From positions 62,001 to 126,000 of the forward strand of contig NZ_JACEOL010000018.1 in the NCBI RefSeq assembly GCF_013868055.1: a DNA stretch of 64,000 nt. The letters are read 5' to 3'. The stretch's first letter is position 1. The number at the start of each line of letters is the position of its first letter. The notes below the pieces were generated by a model, which did no database searches, was not told the origin of the DNA, and saw only the letters and a list, made by a program, of their open reading frames with translations. Below are positions 52,947 to 63,171 of the stretch, piece by piece. The stretch is from Thermoactinomyces mirandus (lineage in GTDB: Bacteria > Bacillota > Bacilli > Thermoactinomycetales > Thermoactinomycetaceae). The position numbers were made by a program, and so were the translations under genes.

Positions 52947-54845
52947 TCATCGGTTTAGCAAACTGCCTACATATCGCAAGAGTTCATTGGCACTGGCAGG
53001 CGTGTATCCATAGTCAGAAACCAACCGGTTAATGACCTCATTAATCTTCTTCAGCTGGTTTTCATCGGGGGTTTTGGTGGAAGTCGTGATTTTCACCACA
53101 TCTTTCAAATCGGCAAACAATTTCTTCTGAATCGCCTCGCGCAGACGCGGATGAATGTTGTAATCAAATTTTTTCCCTTTGCGGGCATATGCCGAAATCC
53201 GGATCAGGATTTCTTCACGGAACGCCTTTTTGGCATTTTCGGAAATTCCGATTTGCTCTTCAATGGAGCGCATCAATCTTTCATCTGGCTGCAATTCTTC
53301 CCCTGTGATCGGATCACGGATTTTTTGCCAGTTGCAATAAGCCTCCACATTGTCCAGGTAATTGTCCATCAGCGTTTTGGCAGATTCCTCATAGGAGTAG
53401 ACAAAGGCCTTTTGAACTTCTTTCTTGGCGATTTCATCATATTCTTTGCGGGCAATGGAAATAAAGTGGAGATATTTTTCGCGTTGTTCCGGAGTAATGG
53501 AAGGGTGCTGGTCCAAGCCATCTTTGAGGGAACGGAGAATATCGAGAGCATTAATGAAGTTGGTTTCCGTCTTGATTAAAGCACTGGAAATGCGGTTGAT
53601 CACATAGCGGGGATCAATCCCGGACATTCCTTCATCCAGGTGTTCGTTTCGGAGCTCTTCCACATCGATGTCTTTCATTCCTTCAATCGCTTTCCCGTCA
53701 TACAGACGCATTTTGGTCAGCAAATCGACTCCCTGTTTTTTCGATTCTTTCAGACGGGTAAGGATGGAAAAGATCGCAGCAGCTCTCAAGGAATGCGGCG
53801 CGATGTGGATATGGGCCAAATCGCTTTGTCCGATCAGCTTTTTGTAAATTTTCTCTTCTTCTGTCACACTCAGATTGTACGGAATCGGCATGACAATAAT
53901 CCGTGATTGCAGGGCTTCGTTTTTCTTGTTGGCAATAAATGCCTTGTACTCTGCCTCATTGGTATGGGCAACAATCACTTCATCAGCAGAAATCAGGGCA
54001 AAACGTCCGGCTTTAAAATTGCCTTCCTGGGTGAGGGACAGCAGGTTCCACAGGAATTTCTCATCGCATTTGAGCATTTCCTGGAATTCCATCAGCCCGC
54101 GGTTGGCCTTGTTCAGCTCTCCGTCAAAACGGTAGGCGCGCGGATCTGATTCAGAACCGTACTCGGTAATGGTGGAGAAGTCAATGCTGCCTGTCAAATC
54201 GGCAATATCCTGTGACTTCGGATCTGACGGGCTAAACGTACCGATCCCGACCCGTTCATCTTCAGACAGCAGAATCCGTTTCACGATCACATCTTCAATC
54301 TTTCCACCATATTCTTCCTGCAGACGGAAGCGACAGGACGGACAAAGATTGCCTTCAATCTTCACGCCAAACTCTTTTTCAAACTCGGGTCTCAACTCGT
54401 TGGGGATCAAATTCAACGGTTGTTCATGCATCGGACAACCTTTGATCGCGTAAAGCGCTCCTTCATCGGTCGCGGAATACTTTTCCAGACCTCTTTTCAG
54501 CATCGTGACAATGGTCGATTTCCCTCCGCTGACCGGTCCCATCAATAACAGAACCCGTTTCCGGACATCCAGGCGCCGGGCGGCGGAATGGAAATATTCT
54601 TCAACAAGACGCTCAATCGCCCGACCCAACCCGAACAGCTCTTTGCTAAAGAAGAGATACTTTTTATTTCCTTGAGAATCGGTTTTCACACCACTTTTTG
54701 CAATCATATCGTAAACTCGTGAATGAGCAGTTTGAGCCACACGGGGATTCTTTTTCACGATATCCAGGTACTCAGCGAAGGTTCCTTCCCATACTAACTC
54801 TTTTTTACGATTGCGATACTCCTCAATCCGTTTGAGGATATCCAT
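52947..54845 (-). CDS. prkA: PrkA, AAA+ serine protein kinase/protease of sporulation
   Basis: About 632 residues. N-terminal AAA_PrkA domain with P-loop LLMGPVSGGKSTIV and a metal-like CPMHEQPLNL; C-terminal kinase-like domain. E. coli YeaG is the homologue. In B. subtilis PrkA affects sporulation through sigma-K. The ATG with GGAGGC was chosen over one 12 codons upstream. It is about 110 bp upstream of yhbH in the same direction. Confidence 0.95.
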   Translation of the reverse strand: MDILKRIEEYRNRKKELVWEGTFAEYLDIVKKNPRVAQTAHSRVYDMIAKSGVKTDSQGNKKYLFFSKELFGLGRAIERLVEEYFHSAARRLDVRKRVLLLMGPVSGGKSTIVTMLKRGLEKYSATDEGALYAIKGCPMHEQPLNLIPNELRPEFEKEFGVKIEGNLCPSCRFRLQEEYGGKIEDVIVKRILLSEDERVGIGTFSPSDPKSQDIADLTGSIDFSTITEYGSESDPRAYRFDGELNKANRGLMEFQEMLKCDEKFLWNLLSLTQEGNFKAGRFALISADEVIVAHTNEAEYKAFIANKKNEALQSRIIVMPIPYNLSVTEEEKIYKKLIGQSDLAHIHIAPHSLRAAAIFSILTRLKESKKQGVDLLTKMRLYDGKAIEGMKDIDVEELRNEHLDEGMSGIDPRYVINRISSALIKTETNFINALDILRSLKDGLDQHPSITPEQREKYLHFISIARKEYDEIAKKEVQKAFVYSYEESAKTLMDNYLDNVEAYCNWQKIRDPITGEELQPDERLMRSIEEQIGISENAKKAFREEILIRISAYARKGKKFDYNIHPRLREAIQKKLFADLKDVVKITTSTKTPDENQLKKINEVINRLVSDYGYTPASANELLRYVGSLLNR

Positions 54846-55047
54846 GGAAAGCCTCCTCTCTTTTGTTACGGACTTGCACACCTAGATCGTTTTGACTATT
54901 CTGATTTTATACCTGCCTCGTCATATCCCCTGGTGACAAAATAATCTGACAGAATAAGAAAGGTTAAGGCATGATTTTCTATCATATATATGCGCCATAT
55001 AGAAAGTTGTTACTTCTATTTTATCAGAATTTAAAGGAAAAAGATAG

Positions 55048-55077
55048 AAAAACCTCAGAAAAAGTCTGAGGTTTTTT
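55048..55077 (-). terminator. intrinsic terminator of the HAD/trmL unit
   Basis: AAAAACCTCAGA and TCTGAGGTTTTT form a 12-bp stem around AAAAG with T-runs on either side. It lies just past the HAD gene stop on the minus strand. Confidence 0.9.
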
Positions 55078-55113
55078 ATGAATAATATTGATTTTGTTGA
55101 TCAATCAATCCGA

Positions 55114-55839
55114 TCATTCATTTTTAAACGGACCGGTCCGGTTCTCAAGCGCTGCCAGCAAATCTTGCAAACTTCCTTCTTCATCAACCGGATAAACGGG
55201 TTTTCCCAGATCAATGCGGTAATCTGTCAAAAAGAAGGTTTTCATTCCAACGGTTGAGGCAACCATATCTTCCTGCATATCATTTCCAATCATGACGCAT
55301 TCCTCCGGATGAACACCAATCTTTTCGGCCACGGACAGATAATATCTGGGATTGGGTTTGCAAAAATGGCTGTTTTCATAGACAGTAATCCATTCAAAAG
55401 GCAAATCGTCGATTTTCGCCCACCTTAACCGTTCCAGGATCGCCATTTCGGGAAAAACCGGATTGGTCGCCACCACAACTTTATACCCGTTCAAAATGGC
55501 TGTTTCCACAACTTTACGGGACAAAGGGCTCATTTGCGTATATTTGGAAAGTGCTGGAAATTCATGTGCATAGAAATCATCAAAATAAGGCCAGATCTCT
55601 TCCCGCCTGATTCCTGTGAGATGAATAAACTCACGTTCAAATACCTGTTCGTTGGTCAAGTCCTCTTCATCATTCCTGATTACCGCCTCCGTTGCCTGCC
55701 AGATTGCTTTAATCAGTTTTTGTGGCGAAATGAGATGTTTCACTTTGGAGGCAAGTGCATTCAAATATACTTTGGCAAACGCCATGGTATCCATTGGCAG
55801 CAAGGTTCCGTCCAAATCAAACAAACATGCTTTAATCAT
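55114..55839 (-). CDS. HAD-superfamily hydrolase
   Basis: About 241 residues with motif I ACLFDLDGTLLPMD, motif II VVATNP and motif IV MIGNDMQEDM. Cap-domain size resembles small phosphatases of the GmhB/phosphoglycolate-like type, but the substrate is not predictable. The ATG with GAAGGGACC was chosen. It lies 41 bp after trmL and ends at a strong terminator. Confidence 0.88.
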   Translation of the reverse strand: MIKACLFDLDGTLLPMDTMAFAKVYLNALASKVKHLISPQKLIKAIWQATEAVIRNDEEDLTNEQVFEREFIHLTGIRREEIWPYFDDFYAHEFPALSKYTQMSPLSRKVVETAILNGYKVVVATNPVFPEMAILERLRWAKIDDLPFEWITVYENSHFCKPNPRYYLSVAEKIGVHPEECVMIGNDMQEDMVASTVGMKTFFLTDYRIDLGKPVYPVDEEGSLQDLLAALENRTGPFKNE

Positions 55840-55880
55840 AGGGTCCCTTCTTTCCATCATTTCGAAAGGCTCGTCCATTT

Positions 55881-56345
55881 TCAGACGAGGCCAGGAAAAC
55901 CGATTTGCTTCAATCCTTCATACAAGACAATCGCGACACAGTTTGACAAGTTGAGCGAACGGGAAACGGGGCGCATGGGAATCCGAATCGTCGTATCCTG
56001 ATGGGCATACAAAATTTCAGGTGCCAACCCTTTTGTTTCCTTGCCGAAAACAAAAAAGTCATTTTCCCGGTAGGCCGGTTCCGTGTAATATTTCCTGGCA
56101 TTGGTTTCCACACAAAAAAAGCGCCCGTCCGGATACTTTTCCTTTAATTGGAAAAAGGAATCATGATAATCAATATCCACTTCATGCCAGTAATCCAGGC
56201 CGGCGCGTTTTAATCGGGTATCATTGATTTCAAAGCCAAGCGGACGCACCAAGTGCAACTTCGCCCCTGTTACCGAACAGGTGCGGACAATGTTCCCCGT
56301 GTTTTGCGGAATTTCCGGTTCAACGAGCACGATATGAAACGACAC
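55881..56345 (-). CDS. trmL: tRNA (cytidine(34)-2'-O)-methyltransferase
   Basis: This SPOUT methyltransferase methylates the wobble base of tRNA-Leu species. 154 residues: N-terminal HIVLVEPEIPQNTGNIVRTC, then LVRPLGFEI, FGKETKGLAPEIL and RSLNLSNCVAIVLYE, the knot motifs that bind SAM. The length and motifs are typical of TrmL/YibK. Confidence 0.95.
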   Translation of the reverse strand: MSFHIVLVEPEIPQNTGNIVRTCSVTGAKLHLVRPLGFEINDTRLKRAGLDYWHEVDIDYHDSFFQLKEKYPDGRFFCVETNARKYYTEPAYRENDFFVFGKETKGLAPEILYAHQDTTIRIPMRPVSRSLNLSNCVAIVLYEGLKQIGFPGLV

Positions 56346-56433
56346 AGTTTCATCCCTTTCATTTCTGCAACTTTGTCTATTTTACCGAAAAAGGATAGAT
56401 TTGTTCAACTTCCAATGTTTAAAAACCGGATCT

Positions 56434-56937
56434 TTATTCAATATGAAAAAAGGTATATCGGGTACGCGGGGTCCATGCAGGAGAGTTACGATATTCCCAG
56501 CGCCGAAACTGACTATTGAATGTATGGGCATTGACCAGTGGTTGTCCTTCGTCATCAAAAGCCGTAACGATTGTGTTGTGGTTCCAACGTCCGTCACCTT
56601 CCCAATCATAGCAAAGCACATCTCCCAATTCGAGATGCCTGGAAGAGGAAACTGCCCGGCACCGTCCTGTGGGTCCTCCATTTTTCAACAGTGTATAAAG
56701 GCTGTGGGCGACTGCCCAACTGTAGCTCCATGTATGCCCTCCCCGCCCCCGCCGATACCACCAGCCCTGATTCCGGTTCTTTCCGAACACCATGGACAAT
56801 CCCCCTGCATACAGGCACTGGGAAACATAATTGGTGCAGTCATCAGCAAACAAAAGATATTCAGGATTATGGCTGTTCCAATATCGGTTGGCATAGTTTA
56901 CGGCCCGCCCCCGATTGTAAACGGATGTCAACATCAT
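56434..56937 (-). CDS. putative amidase-domain protein (Amidase_6-like)
   Basis: About 167 residues with YNRGRAVNYANRYWNSHNPE, FADDCTNYVSQCLYAGG (catalytic Cys region), LELGDVLCYDWEGDGRWNHN and FHIE. This matches the Amidase_6 papain-like cell-wall hydrolase domain found in spore formers, usually with the Cys-His pair seen here. No signal peptide is present. The ATG is the first of two; AAGGGGG lies upstream. Confidence 0.85.
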   Translation of the reverse strand: MMLTSVYNRGRAVNYANRYWNSHNPEYLLFADDCTNYVSQCLYAGGLSMVFGKNRNQGWWYRRGRGGHTWSYSWAVAHSLYTLLKNGGPTGRCRAVSSSRHLELGDVLCYDWEGDGRWNHNTIVTAFDDEGQPLVNAHTFNSQFRRWEYRNSPAWTPRTRYTFFHIE

Positions 56938-56952
56938 AACCCCCTTCGCCAA

Positions 56953-57326
56953 CTTTTACAAACAGGTTATGATGCCATTTTTCAAAAAATACCCTGCTGG
57001 TGTCTATTATTATTAAATAATTCAAATAATATTATTATTTCCTGAATTATTTATTAGATATACCGTATCTTTCTCTGATTAAAAATAAAAAACGGCCGTT
57101 TCTCCGTTTCAGTCTGTAAAAAAGTTCCATTTACAATTTGTTCATCGCACGCCACATGATCTGCAAGGAAACGATCGGGGCGCTCCGGCGTTTGCTTTGA
57201 GACAGGGTGAATTAGTCCTTTTCTTTTTCCACAAACGCCAGGTTTGAAAAACCCCACTCGCTTCCCAAAATTGGCTGGTCACCCAAAACAAATATATTCC
57301 CAACCACTTGATAAATCTCTCACAAT
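56953..57326. other. intergenic region
   Basis: About 375 bp between the amidase-domain gene and ogt. It is AT-rich in the left part and has a short palindrome (AAACGGCCGTTT) near 57090. Minus-strand frames exist but none is convincing. No RNA gene was found. Confidence 0.4.
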
Positions 57327-57854
57327 TTATTGTTTTAACCATCCCTCAAGAGTAAGCAGGTATTCTTTAATATGGAGACCTCCTCCATATCCCACCAGCG
57401 AACCATTCGACCCGATGACCCGATGGCAAGGGATGATGATCGACAAAGGATTCTTGTTGTTGGCCCCGCCTACTGCTCTTACTGCTTTGGGAGCCCCTAT
57501 TGCCAAGGCGATCTCTTTGTATGTGCGGACTTCTCCATAAGGAATTGTTTGCAATTGCCGCCAGACCCGTTTTTGAAACGGGGTGCCATACAAATCAATC
57601 GTAAATTCAAATACCTTTCGCTCACACTGAAAATATTCCTGCAACTGTTCCATATATGGAATGAACACCTGGTCATTTCGTTCCAATGAATAATGGGGGA
57701 ACCAATGATTCAGCCATATTTGGACTCCCACAATTGAACCGTTCTGTTTGCAAAAGTCCAGATAACATATTCCCCGTTGACTTGCAACAAGGGTCAATAA
57801 GCCAACCGGACTTTCCATCTGGCTCCAAGCAATTTTTTTTGCCCCTGAGGCCAT
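57327..57854 (-). CDS. ogt: methylated-DNA-[protein]-cysteine S-methyltransferase
   Basis: This suicide enzyme removes O6-alkyl groups from guanine in DNA. 175 residues: N-terminal domain WSQMESPVGLLTLVAS, then TPFQKRVWRQLQTIPYGEV and the active-site motif IIPCHRVIGSNGSL with the acceptor Cys. GGGGAGGG precedes the ATG. It appears monocistronic. Confidence 0.95.
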   Translation of the reverse strand: MASGAKKIAWSQMESPVGLLTLVASQRGICYLDFCKQNGSIVGVQIWLNHWFPHYSLERNDQVFIPYMEQLQEYFQCERKVFEFTIDLYGTPFQKRVWRQLQTIPYGEVRTYKEIALAIGAPKAVRAVGGANNKNPLSIIIPCHRVIGSNGSLVGYGGGLHIKEYLLTLEGWLKQ

Positions 57855-58061
57855 GGAATTAAACCCTCCCCATCTGGGATTTCATCACTGTCCAAAAATG
57901 CATCTTCTCTTAATAGACGGTATTGCTGGCAAAATGTTTCATTTAATAAACGCTTTTTATAAAATTATAAAACTAACATTAACTTTCAATAATACTATCT
58001 CTATATCATATATTATAGCTTGCAGTCTGAACATCGGCTTTCCAAAATGCAAAAAAACCCG

Positions 58062-59228
58062 TTATCCCCTGCTTTTGGCCTCTCCGTTATTCATAAAGAA
58101 TTTCAGACCCTTTTCAATTTCTCCAAGCACGTCTGAATCAGATTCCCGGTCTCTGGCTTTCAGCAGGGCTTCTTTTGCCTCATTTCCCCCTATTTTCCCC
58201 AAAGCCCATGCCGCTGTTCCGCGAATTACCGGACGCGGATCACCAAAAAGAAGGAGGGTGAGGTCAGGGACAGACGATTGATCGCGGAAATGGGCCAAGG
58301 CCAGAATTGCATTTCGCTGGATCGGCTTTTTCCCCCGCCACGAACCCGCCATTTTTCCGTATTTTTCTTGGAATTCACGGTTACTTATGGACAGCAGCGG
58401 TTTTAAAAGCGGTTTGACTTTGTCCGGTTCCGGACGGAATTCCTGCTGATGGTCAAAATCGACTTTTCGGTTTTTGGGGCACACAATCTGGCAGGTATCA
58501 CAGCCGTACAAGCGATTCCCGATTTTGTTCCTGTACGGATCAGGCAAAAAGTTTTTTGTCTGGGTAAGAAACGCCAAACAGGATTGCGCGTTCAACTGCC
58601 CGGGCTGTACCAGTGCCCCGGTCGGACATGCCTCCAGACAGCGGGTGCAGTCACCGCAACCCTTCTTCTCCGACTCATCAGGCGGCAAATATACATCAGT
58701 AATCATTTCTCCCAGATATACCCAGGAACCAAATTCATCCGTAATCAGGGCCGTGTTTTTTCCAACCCACCCGATGCCTGCCCGTTCTGCCACTGCCCGG
58801 TCGGAAAGCGCTCCGGTATCGACCATGATCATGGTGCGCGCGTCCGGAACCCACTCTTTTAAAGCTGTTTCCAGAATAGAAAGGCGTTCTTTTAAAACAT
58901 GATGGTAATCTTCACCCCAGGAAGCGCGGCAGAAAATGCCCCGATATGCTCCCTCTTCCGAGCAGGGCGGGTTTTTCAGTCTGGAGGGGTAAGCAAGAGC
59001 AATGGCAATAATTGATTTCGCCCGGGAAAGTGAAAGACAAGGATCAACCCGTTCATCAACATCCGGCTTTTCAAAACCGGATGCATATCCCTTGGCCTGG
59101 CTTTCCTTCAGGCGCTCTTTCAACCCGGCAAACGGATCCGCACTGGCAATCCCGATTTTGTCAATTCCGATCTCTTTCGCTTTTTGCTTCAGCCGCTGTT
59201 TCAACTCTTCCGGTTTCACCCTGCTCAC
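58062..59228 (-). CDS. queG: epoxyqueuosine reductase QueG
   Basis: This cobalamin and Fe-S enzyme makes the last step to queuosine in tRNA. 388 residues: N-terminal GIDKIGIASADPF, the two ferredoxin-like cluster motifs CGDCTRCLEACPTGAL and CDTCQIVCPKNR, and a C-terminal HEAT-like repeat (QRNAILALAHFRD, VIRGTAAWALGKIGG). The long HEAT-containing form is common in Bacilli. GTG start in GAGGGGGTG. Confidence 0.95.
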   Translation of the reverse strand: MSRVKPEELKQRLKQKAKEIGIDKIGIASADPFAGLKERLKESQAKGYASGFEKPDVDERVDPCLSLSRAKSIIAIALAYPSRLKNPPCSEEGAYRGIFCRASWGEDYHHVLKERLSILETALKEWVPDARTMIMVDTGALSDRAVAERAGIGWVGKNTALITDEFGSWVYLGEMITDVYLPPDESEKKGCGDCTRCLEACPTGALVQPGQLNAQSCLAFLTQTKNFLPDPYRNKIGNRLYGCDTCQIVCPKNRKVDFDHQQEFRPEPDKVKPLLKPLLSISNREFQEKYGKMAGSWRGKKPIQRNAILALAHFRDQSSVPDLTLLLFGDPRPVIRGTAAWALGKIGGNEAKEALLKARDRESDSDVLGEIEKGLKFFMNNGEAKSRG

Positions 59229-59291
59229 CCCCTCTTACAAAGGATTATTATAACATCCTTGGCAGTGTGTCTGGTTTATCAGTTTATTCCA

Positions 59292-59723
59292 TTACCTTGG
59301 CACGGCCAGGCGCGCCAGTTCATCGCAACGGTTGTTCCAGGTTACATCGCTGTGTCCTTTCACTTTTACAAACTCCACCTTATGCTGTTTGGTCAGCTCC
59401 AGCAACTGTTTCCACAAATCCTTGTTCTCGACAGGTTTTTTGCTTGCTGTCATCCAGCCGTTCCGGGTCCATTTCTCATGCCATTTCTGCTTGAAACAGT
59501 TTACGATATAGGCACTGTCGGAATGGATCTTTACCCGGCAAGGCTCTTTTAATGAAGATAACGCCTTGATGACTGCAGTCAACTCCATCCGGTTATTGGT
59601 CGTAACCTGTTCCCCGCCGGAGATTTCTTTCCGATGCCTTCCATACATCAGGACAGCTGCCCAACCACCCGGACCGGGATTATTGGAACATGCTCCATCG
59701 GTATAAACAATCACTTCTTTCAA
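59292..59723 (-). CDS. rnhA: ribonuclease HI
   Basis: This enzyme degrades RNA in RNA-DNA hybrids. 143 residues, with all acidic active-site residues: YTDGACSNNPGPGGWA, NNRMELTAVIKAL, KIHSDSAYIVN and NNRCDELA. The overlap of 4 nt with the upstream ATPase gene suggests co-expression. Confidence 0.96.
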   Translation of the reverse strand: MKEVIVYTDGACSNNPGPGGWAAVLMYGRHRKEISGGEQVTTNNRMELTAVIKALSSLKEPCRVKIHSDSAYIVNCFKQKWHEKWTRNGWMTASKKPVENKDLWKQLLELTKQHKVEFVKVKGHSDVTWNNRCDELARLAVPR

Positions 59724-61441
59724 CGCAAGTTCTCTCCTTTTACCTTCAGAGTACGCATCCGGTTGATGGCAGCCGCAATTTCATACTTGCGAGGCATGGC
59801 CAAATCCCCGGGATGTCCGTGAAAGGGAGAAAGAAAGTCCAATCCCTTTTGCCTGATTTCCGCTTCGATTTCATGAAGCAGTTGGGAGAGGTCTCTCTCT
59901 CCGTTGGCACGATCCCCCAGCAAACGCAAGACCTGGGCGATTGCACGCGTCTGGCTGGAATCGACAAGCTGTTCCAGATAAGACAGATCAATGGTCGTCG
60001 TCCCCAGCAAAATCGTTTTGAGGCCTTTGGCATCCACTTTTTCTTTCCGTCCCTTTTGGGCACTGAAACTGGACGGAAGCGGAATGCGGGAACAAATCCT
60101 CCCAAACCCCTGGCCGCCTTCCTGTTTTCGTTTTGACTGGTACCGGCTGGCGGTCTCTTTTGCCCGGAATGTTACATCGTGAGGTACATAGTGATCCATC
60201 ATAATCACATGATCAGCCACGTCAAAATAGTCTCCTGATCCTCCAAGAACCAGTATGGTGGACACGTTTTCTTCCTCATAAAGCTGGCGGATTTTATCAA
60301 TAAACGGAGTAATCGGTTCCTTGTCCTTGACTACCAGAGCCTGCATCCGCGCATCGCGAATCATGAAATTGGTCGCGCTTGTATCTTCATCAATAAGCAG
60401 ACAGGAACAGCCCATCTCCAGACTTTCCATAATATTGGCAGCCTGGGACGTGCTTCCGCTTGCATCATCCGTGGAAAACTGCCCCGTTTCCTTTCCAAAC
60501 GGCAGCCGGTTGATAAATGGAGAAATATTCACTTTTTCCACCCGCCGTCCATCTTCCGCGCGAATTTTCACTGCGTCTTCCACAGTGATTACATATTCCC
60601 TTCCATCACCGGCAATGTGGTTATAAACGCCGCGTTCAATCGCCTTCAACAGCGTGCTTTTTCCATGATAACCCCCGCCCACAATCAGGGTGATCCCCTC
60701 CGGGATTGCCATACCGGTCACCGGATCCCCGTGGGGAACAGGAATTTCGACACGCATTGATTCCGGCGACCGGAAAGGGATGACTTGTCCTTTTTTCAGC
60801 GGTCGGTCAGAAATTCCGCTTTCGCGAGGCAAAATCGCTCCATCGGAGATGAAAGCGATCCAGCCTTTTTCCCGCAGTGCTTGCCGGATCGCCTGCTGAT
60901 TGTCTGCCAGTTCCAGACTTTGCCGGATTTGTTGCCTGTCCTCTTCTGTAAGTGACATTTCCCTGACCAGACGGGGGATGTATGTAAGCAGCATTTGTTC
61001 AGCCTGTCTTCCCAATATCGTCCTTCCCCGGGCCGGAAGTCCGATGTGCAGGCGAACTTCCAGCCGATCCCGCTCTGCAATGACAGCAGTCCGTCTCAGA
61101 ATGGCTTGCCCGGGGCGGTCCATTGTCATCAGGCCGCTTTTTCCGGTTCCTTTGGCCTTAAATGAAAATTGGTCCAATTGCTGCCCCCACTTGCGGGCAA
61201 CCCAATCCTGAAAGGCAATTTGCCTGACCGGCGTCCTGATCCAGTCCGGATCAACCCGTGCTTGTTCTTTTTGCAGTTCTATCCGGATTCGGGAAGGTGA
61301 CGCAAATGGGTCTCCCTGTACATAATCGATCCATAACCGAAATGTGGGAAACCGGTATACTCCCTCCAAATCTTTGTAGGCCTTGTATCCTTTCCCATCA
61401 ATGCGATGCAAAATCTGACGTAACCGTTCCATTCTTCTCAA
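59720..61441 (-). CDS. predicted ABC-class P-loop ATPase (COG3044)
   Basis: 573 residues. Walker A GGGYHGKSTLLKAIERGVYN, a later LIDEDTSATNFMIRD (Walker B) and a C-terminal LSQLLHEIEAEIRQKG match the COG3044/ABC_ATPase family, whose role is unknown. It is not a transport ATPase: no membrane partner is nearby. It precedes rnhA with a 4-nt overlap and follows the glycosylase gene. Confidence 0.9.
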   Translation of the reverse strand: MRRMERLRQILHRIDGKGYKAYKDLEGVYRFPTFRLWIDYVQGDPFASPSRIRIELQKEQARVDPDWIRTPVRQIAFQDWVARKWGQQLDQFSFKAKGTGKSGLMTMDRPGQAILRRTAVIAERDRLEVRLHIGLPARGRTILGRQAEQMLLTYIPRLVREMSLTEEDRQQIRQSLELADNQQAIRQALREKGWIAFISDGAILPRESGISDRPLKKGQVIPFRSPESMRVEIPVPHGDPVTGMAIPEGITLIVGGGYHGKSTLLKAIERGVYNHIAGDGREYVITVEDAVKIRAEDGRRVEKVNISPFINRLPFGKETGQFSTDDASGSTSQAANIMESLEMGCSCLLIDEDTSATNFMIRDARMQALVVKDKEPITPFIDKIRQLYEEENVSTILVLGGSGDYFDVADHVIMMDHYVPHDVTFRAKETASRYQSKRKQEGGQGFGRICSRIPLPSSFSAQKGRKEKVDAKGLKTILLGTTTIDLSYLEQLVDSSQTRAIAQVLRLLGDRANGERDLSQLLHEIEAEIRQKGLDFLSPFHGHPGDLAMPRKYEIAAAINRMRTLKVKGENLR

Positions 61442-61470
61442 TCACACCTTCATCTATCAAGTGTTCTTTT

Positions 61471-62043
61471 CTATTTGCTCTCTGTCTGTTCTTTCAACAG
61501 TTCCTTGTAGGCATCCCGGATCTGCTGAAAATCGATCCATGCTTCTTTTTTGGCGCCTGGATTGCGCAGCAGATAAGCGGGATGATAAGTCGGCAGAAAA
61601 CGAACGCCTTTTCTTTCCACCCATTTTCCACGAACGCGTGTAATCCTGGCAGACGGGTCAATCAACGCTCTTGTTGGTGCTGACCCCAGCGTAACAATGA
61701 TTTTTGGATGAATCAATACGTATTGTTGGCGTAAAATGGAAATACATGTATCCATTTCTTCATCGTGAGGGGTCCGGTTCCCGGGCGGACGGCATTTGAC
61801 AATATTGGTTATGTAGATATCCTGCCGGGGGATCTCTGCTGCTGCCAGGATTTTGTCCAATAATTGGCCGGCTTTGCCTACAAACGGTCGTCCAAGGCGA
61901 TCTTCGTCCGCACCGGGGCCTTCACCCACAATCATTAAAGGGGAATGCGGGTTTCCCTCTCCCATGACAACCTGGGTTCTTCTTTGGTGTAACGGGCACA
62001 TGGTACAATTCTGATATCTGTTCACGAGCGTCTCCAAATCCAT
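61471..62043 (-). CDS. udg: type-4 uracil-DNA glycosylase
   Basis: 190 residues. An Fe-S uracil-DNA glycosylase of family 4: N-terminal CTMC (cluster), GEGPGADEDRLGRPFVGKAG (active site), later KCRPPGNRTP with the third cysteine and C in DTCISIL, then YHPAYLLRNP. The ATG with GGGGAG was chosen over a longer frame from an upstream ATG. It removes uracil from DNA. Confidence 0.94.
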   Translation of the reverse strand: MDLETLVNRYQNCTMCPLHQRRTQVVMGEGNPHSPLMIVGEGPGADEDRLGRPFVGKAGQLLDKILAAAEIPRQDIYITNIVKCRPPGNRTPHDEEMDTCISILRQQYVLIHPKIIVTLGSAPTRALIDPSARITRVRGKWVERKGVRFLPTYHPAYLLRNPGAKKEAWIDFQQIRDAYKELLKEQTESK

Positions 62044-62232
62044 TAAAGAACTCCCCTTTTCCCTGTTTGTTAGCTTTAAAGCCTTGATGATCAAACCGAT
62101 AAATTCTGCTTTATCTCCCGTCAAGAAATATGTTATACTCTTAGGAATTCCATTTCAAAAGATTTAACATAAACTCAACGCCCCATTGATCTTGCTTCTT
62201 TATTCTTAAACTTGCAAAGGAGTTGATCACAG

Positions 62233-63066
62233 ATGGGTATTTTACCTTATCCCTTTCTTGTTTCAGACATCGATGGAACCCTTCTTGATGATAAACAGCA
62301 AATTTTGCAGGACAATAAAGACAAAATTGCTTTATTCCAGAAGTTGGGCGGCCTGTTTACACTGGCGACCGGCCGGACATATCTGGAGGCGAAACAGTAT
62401 ATTGAGCAGTTGAACATACAGATTCCGGTAATTTTGTGCAATGGCGCCACCCTGTTTGATCCGGTCTCCGGAGAGATTGTCCCGGTACGGACGGTTAACC
62501 GGGAAGTCATTATACGCATGTTGAATGAACTGAAAACATTTCTTTCTGACCAGGTCGATGTATTTGTGTACGGACTGGATAAAGTGTATGGAGAAAAAGT
62601 GGGCCCCTTTGCGAGAGCCAGCCTGGGTGACGATTTCCGGGTTGAATTGATCCCTTCGTTTGCAAACCTGCCCGAGTCTCCTTACCTGAAAATTATCCTG
62701 GCTGCGGAAAAAGAGGAAATGAATCGGATATTGGACCGGTTCGAGCAGCTGAAACATTTTCCGTTTGATTTCTTTTTATCTTCGGATAGCTATTTTGAAA
62801 TTTTACCATCTGGAGTTTCCAAAGGAAACGCCCTGGTTCAGGTGCTGAAAAGCATTAATATCAAAGCACATCAGGTTGCAGCCATCGGTGATCACTGCAA
62901 TGATTTGTCCATGCTGTCCCAAGCCGGGTTGCCTGCGGCAGTTGCCAATGCACATCCGCTCGTGCTCAAACAGGCTTCCGTCCATGTGCCTTCCCACAAT
63001 CAGGCCGGAGTTGCCTATTTCATCCGGAAGCATCTGCTTCCGCAAACTGTCCGGGCTTACCTGTAA
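62233..63066 (+). CDS. Cof-type HAD phosphatase
   Basis: 277 residues of the Cof/YkrA subgroup: motif I SDIDGTLLDDKQQIL, LATGRTYLEAKQY, and the end SKGNALVQVLK then AIGDHCNDLSMLSQAG with motif IV. These remove phosphate from sugar phosphates or coenzyme precursors with broad specificity. AAAGGAGTTG precedes the ATG. Divergent from the glycosylase gene. Confidence 0.93.
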   Translation: MGILPYPFLVSDIDGTLLDDKQQILQDNKDKIALFQKLGGLFTLATGRTYLEAKQYIEQLNIQIPVILCNGATLFDPVSGEIVPVRTVNREVIIRMLNELKTFLSDQVDVFVYGLDKVYGEKVGPFARASLGDDFRVELIPSFANLPESPYLKIILAAEKEEMNRILDRFEQLKHFPFDFFLSSDSYFEILPSGVSKGNALVQVLKSINIKAHQVAAIGDHCNDLSMLSQAGLPAAVANAHPLVLKQASVHVPSHNQAGVAYFIRKHLLPQTVRAYL

Positions 63067-63135
63067 ACAGAAATGCATGCAGCAGATGGATTCCGTGGGC
63101 CTTTACCGTCGTCCATTTGTTTTGAAAGCATGGCA

Positions 63136-63161
63136 TAAAAAAAGACCCTTTTCCAAAGGTC
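63136..63161 (-). terminator. terminator retained downstream of the tRNA-Pro fragment
   Basis: On the minus strand GACC-type stem bases with a run of seven or more T residues follow the tRNA 3' end. It looks like the original terminator of the tRNA gene. Confidence 0.65.
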
Positions 63162-63171
63162 CCCTGCTTTG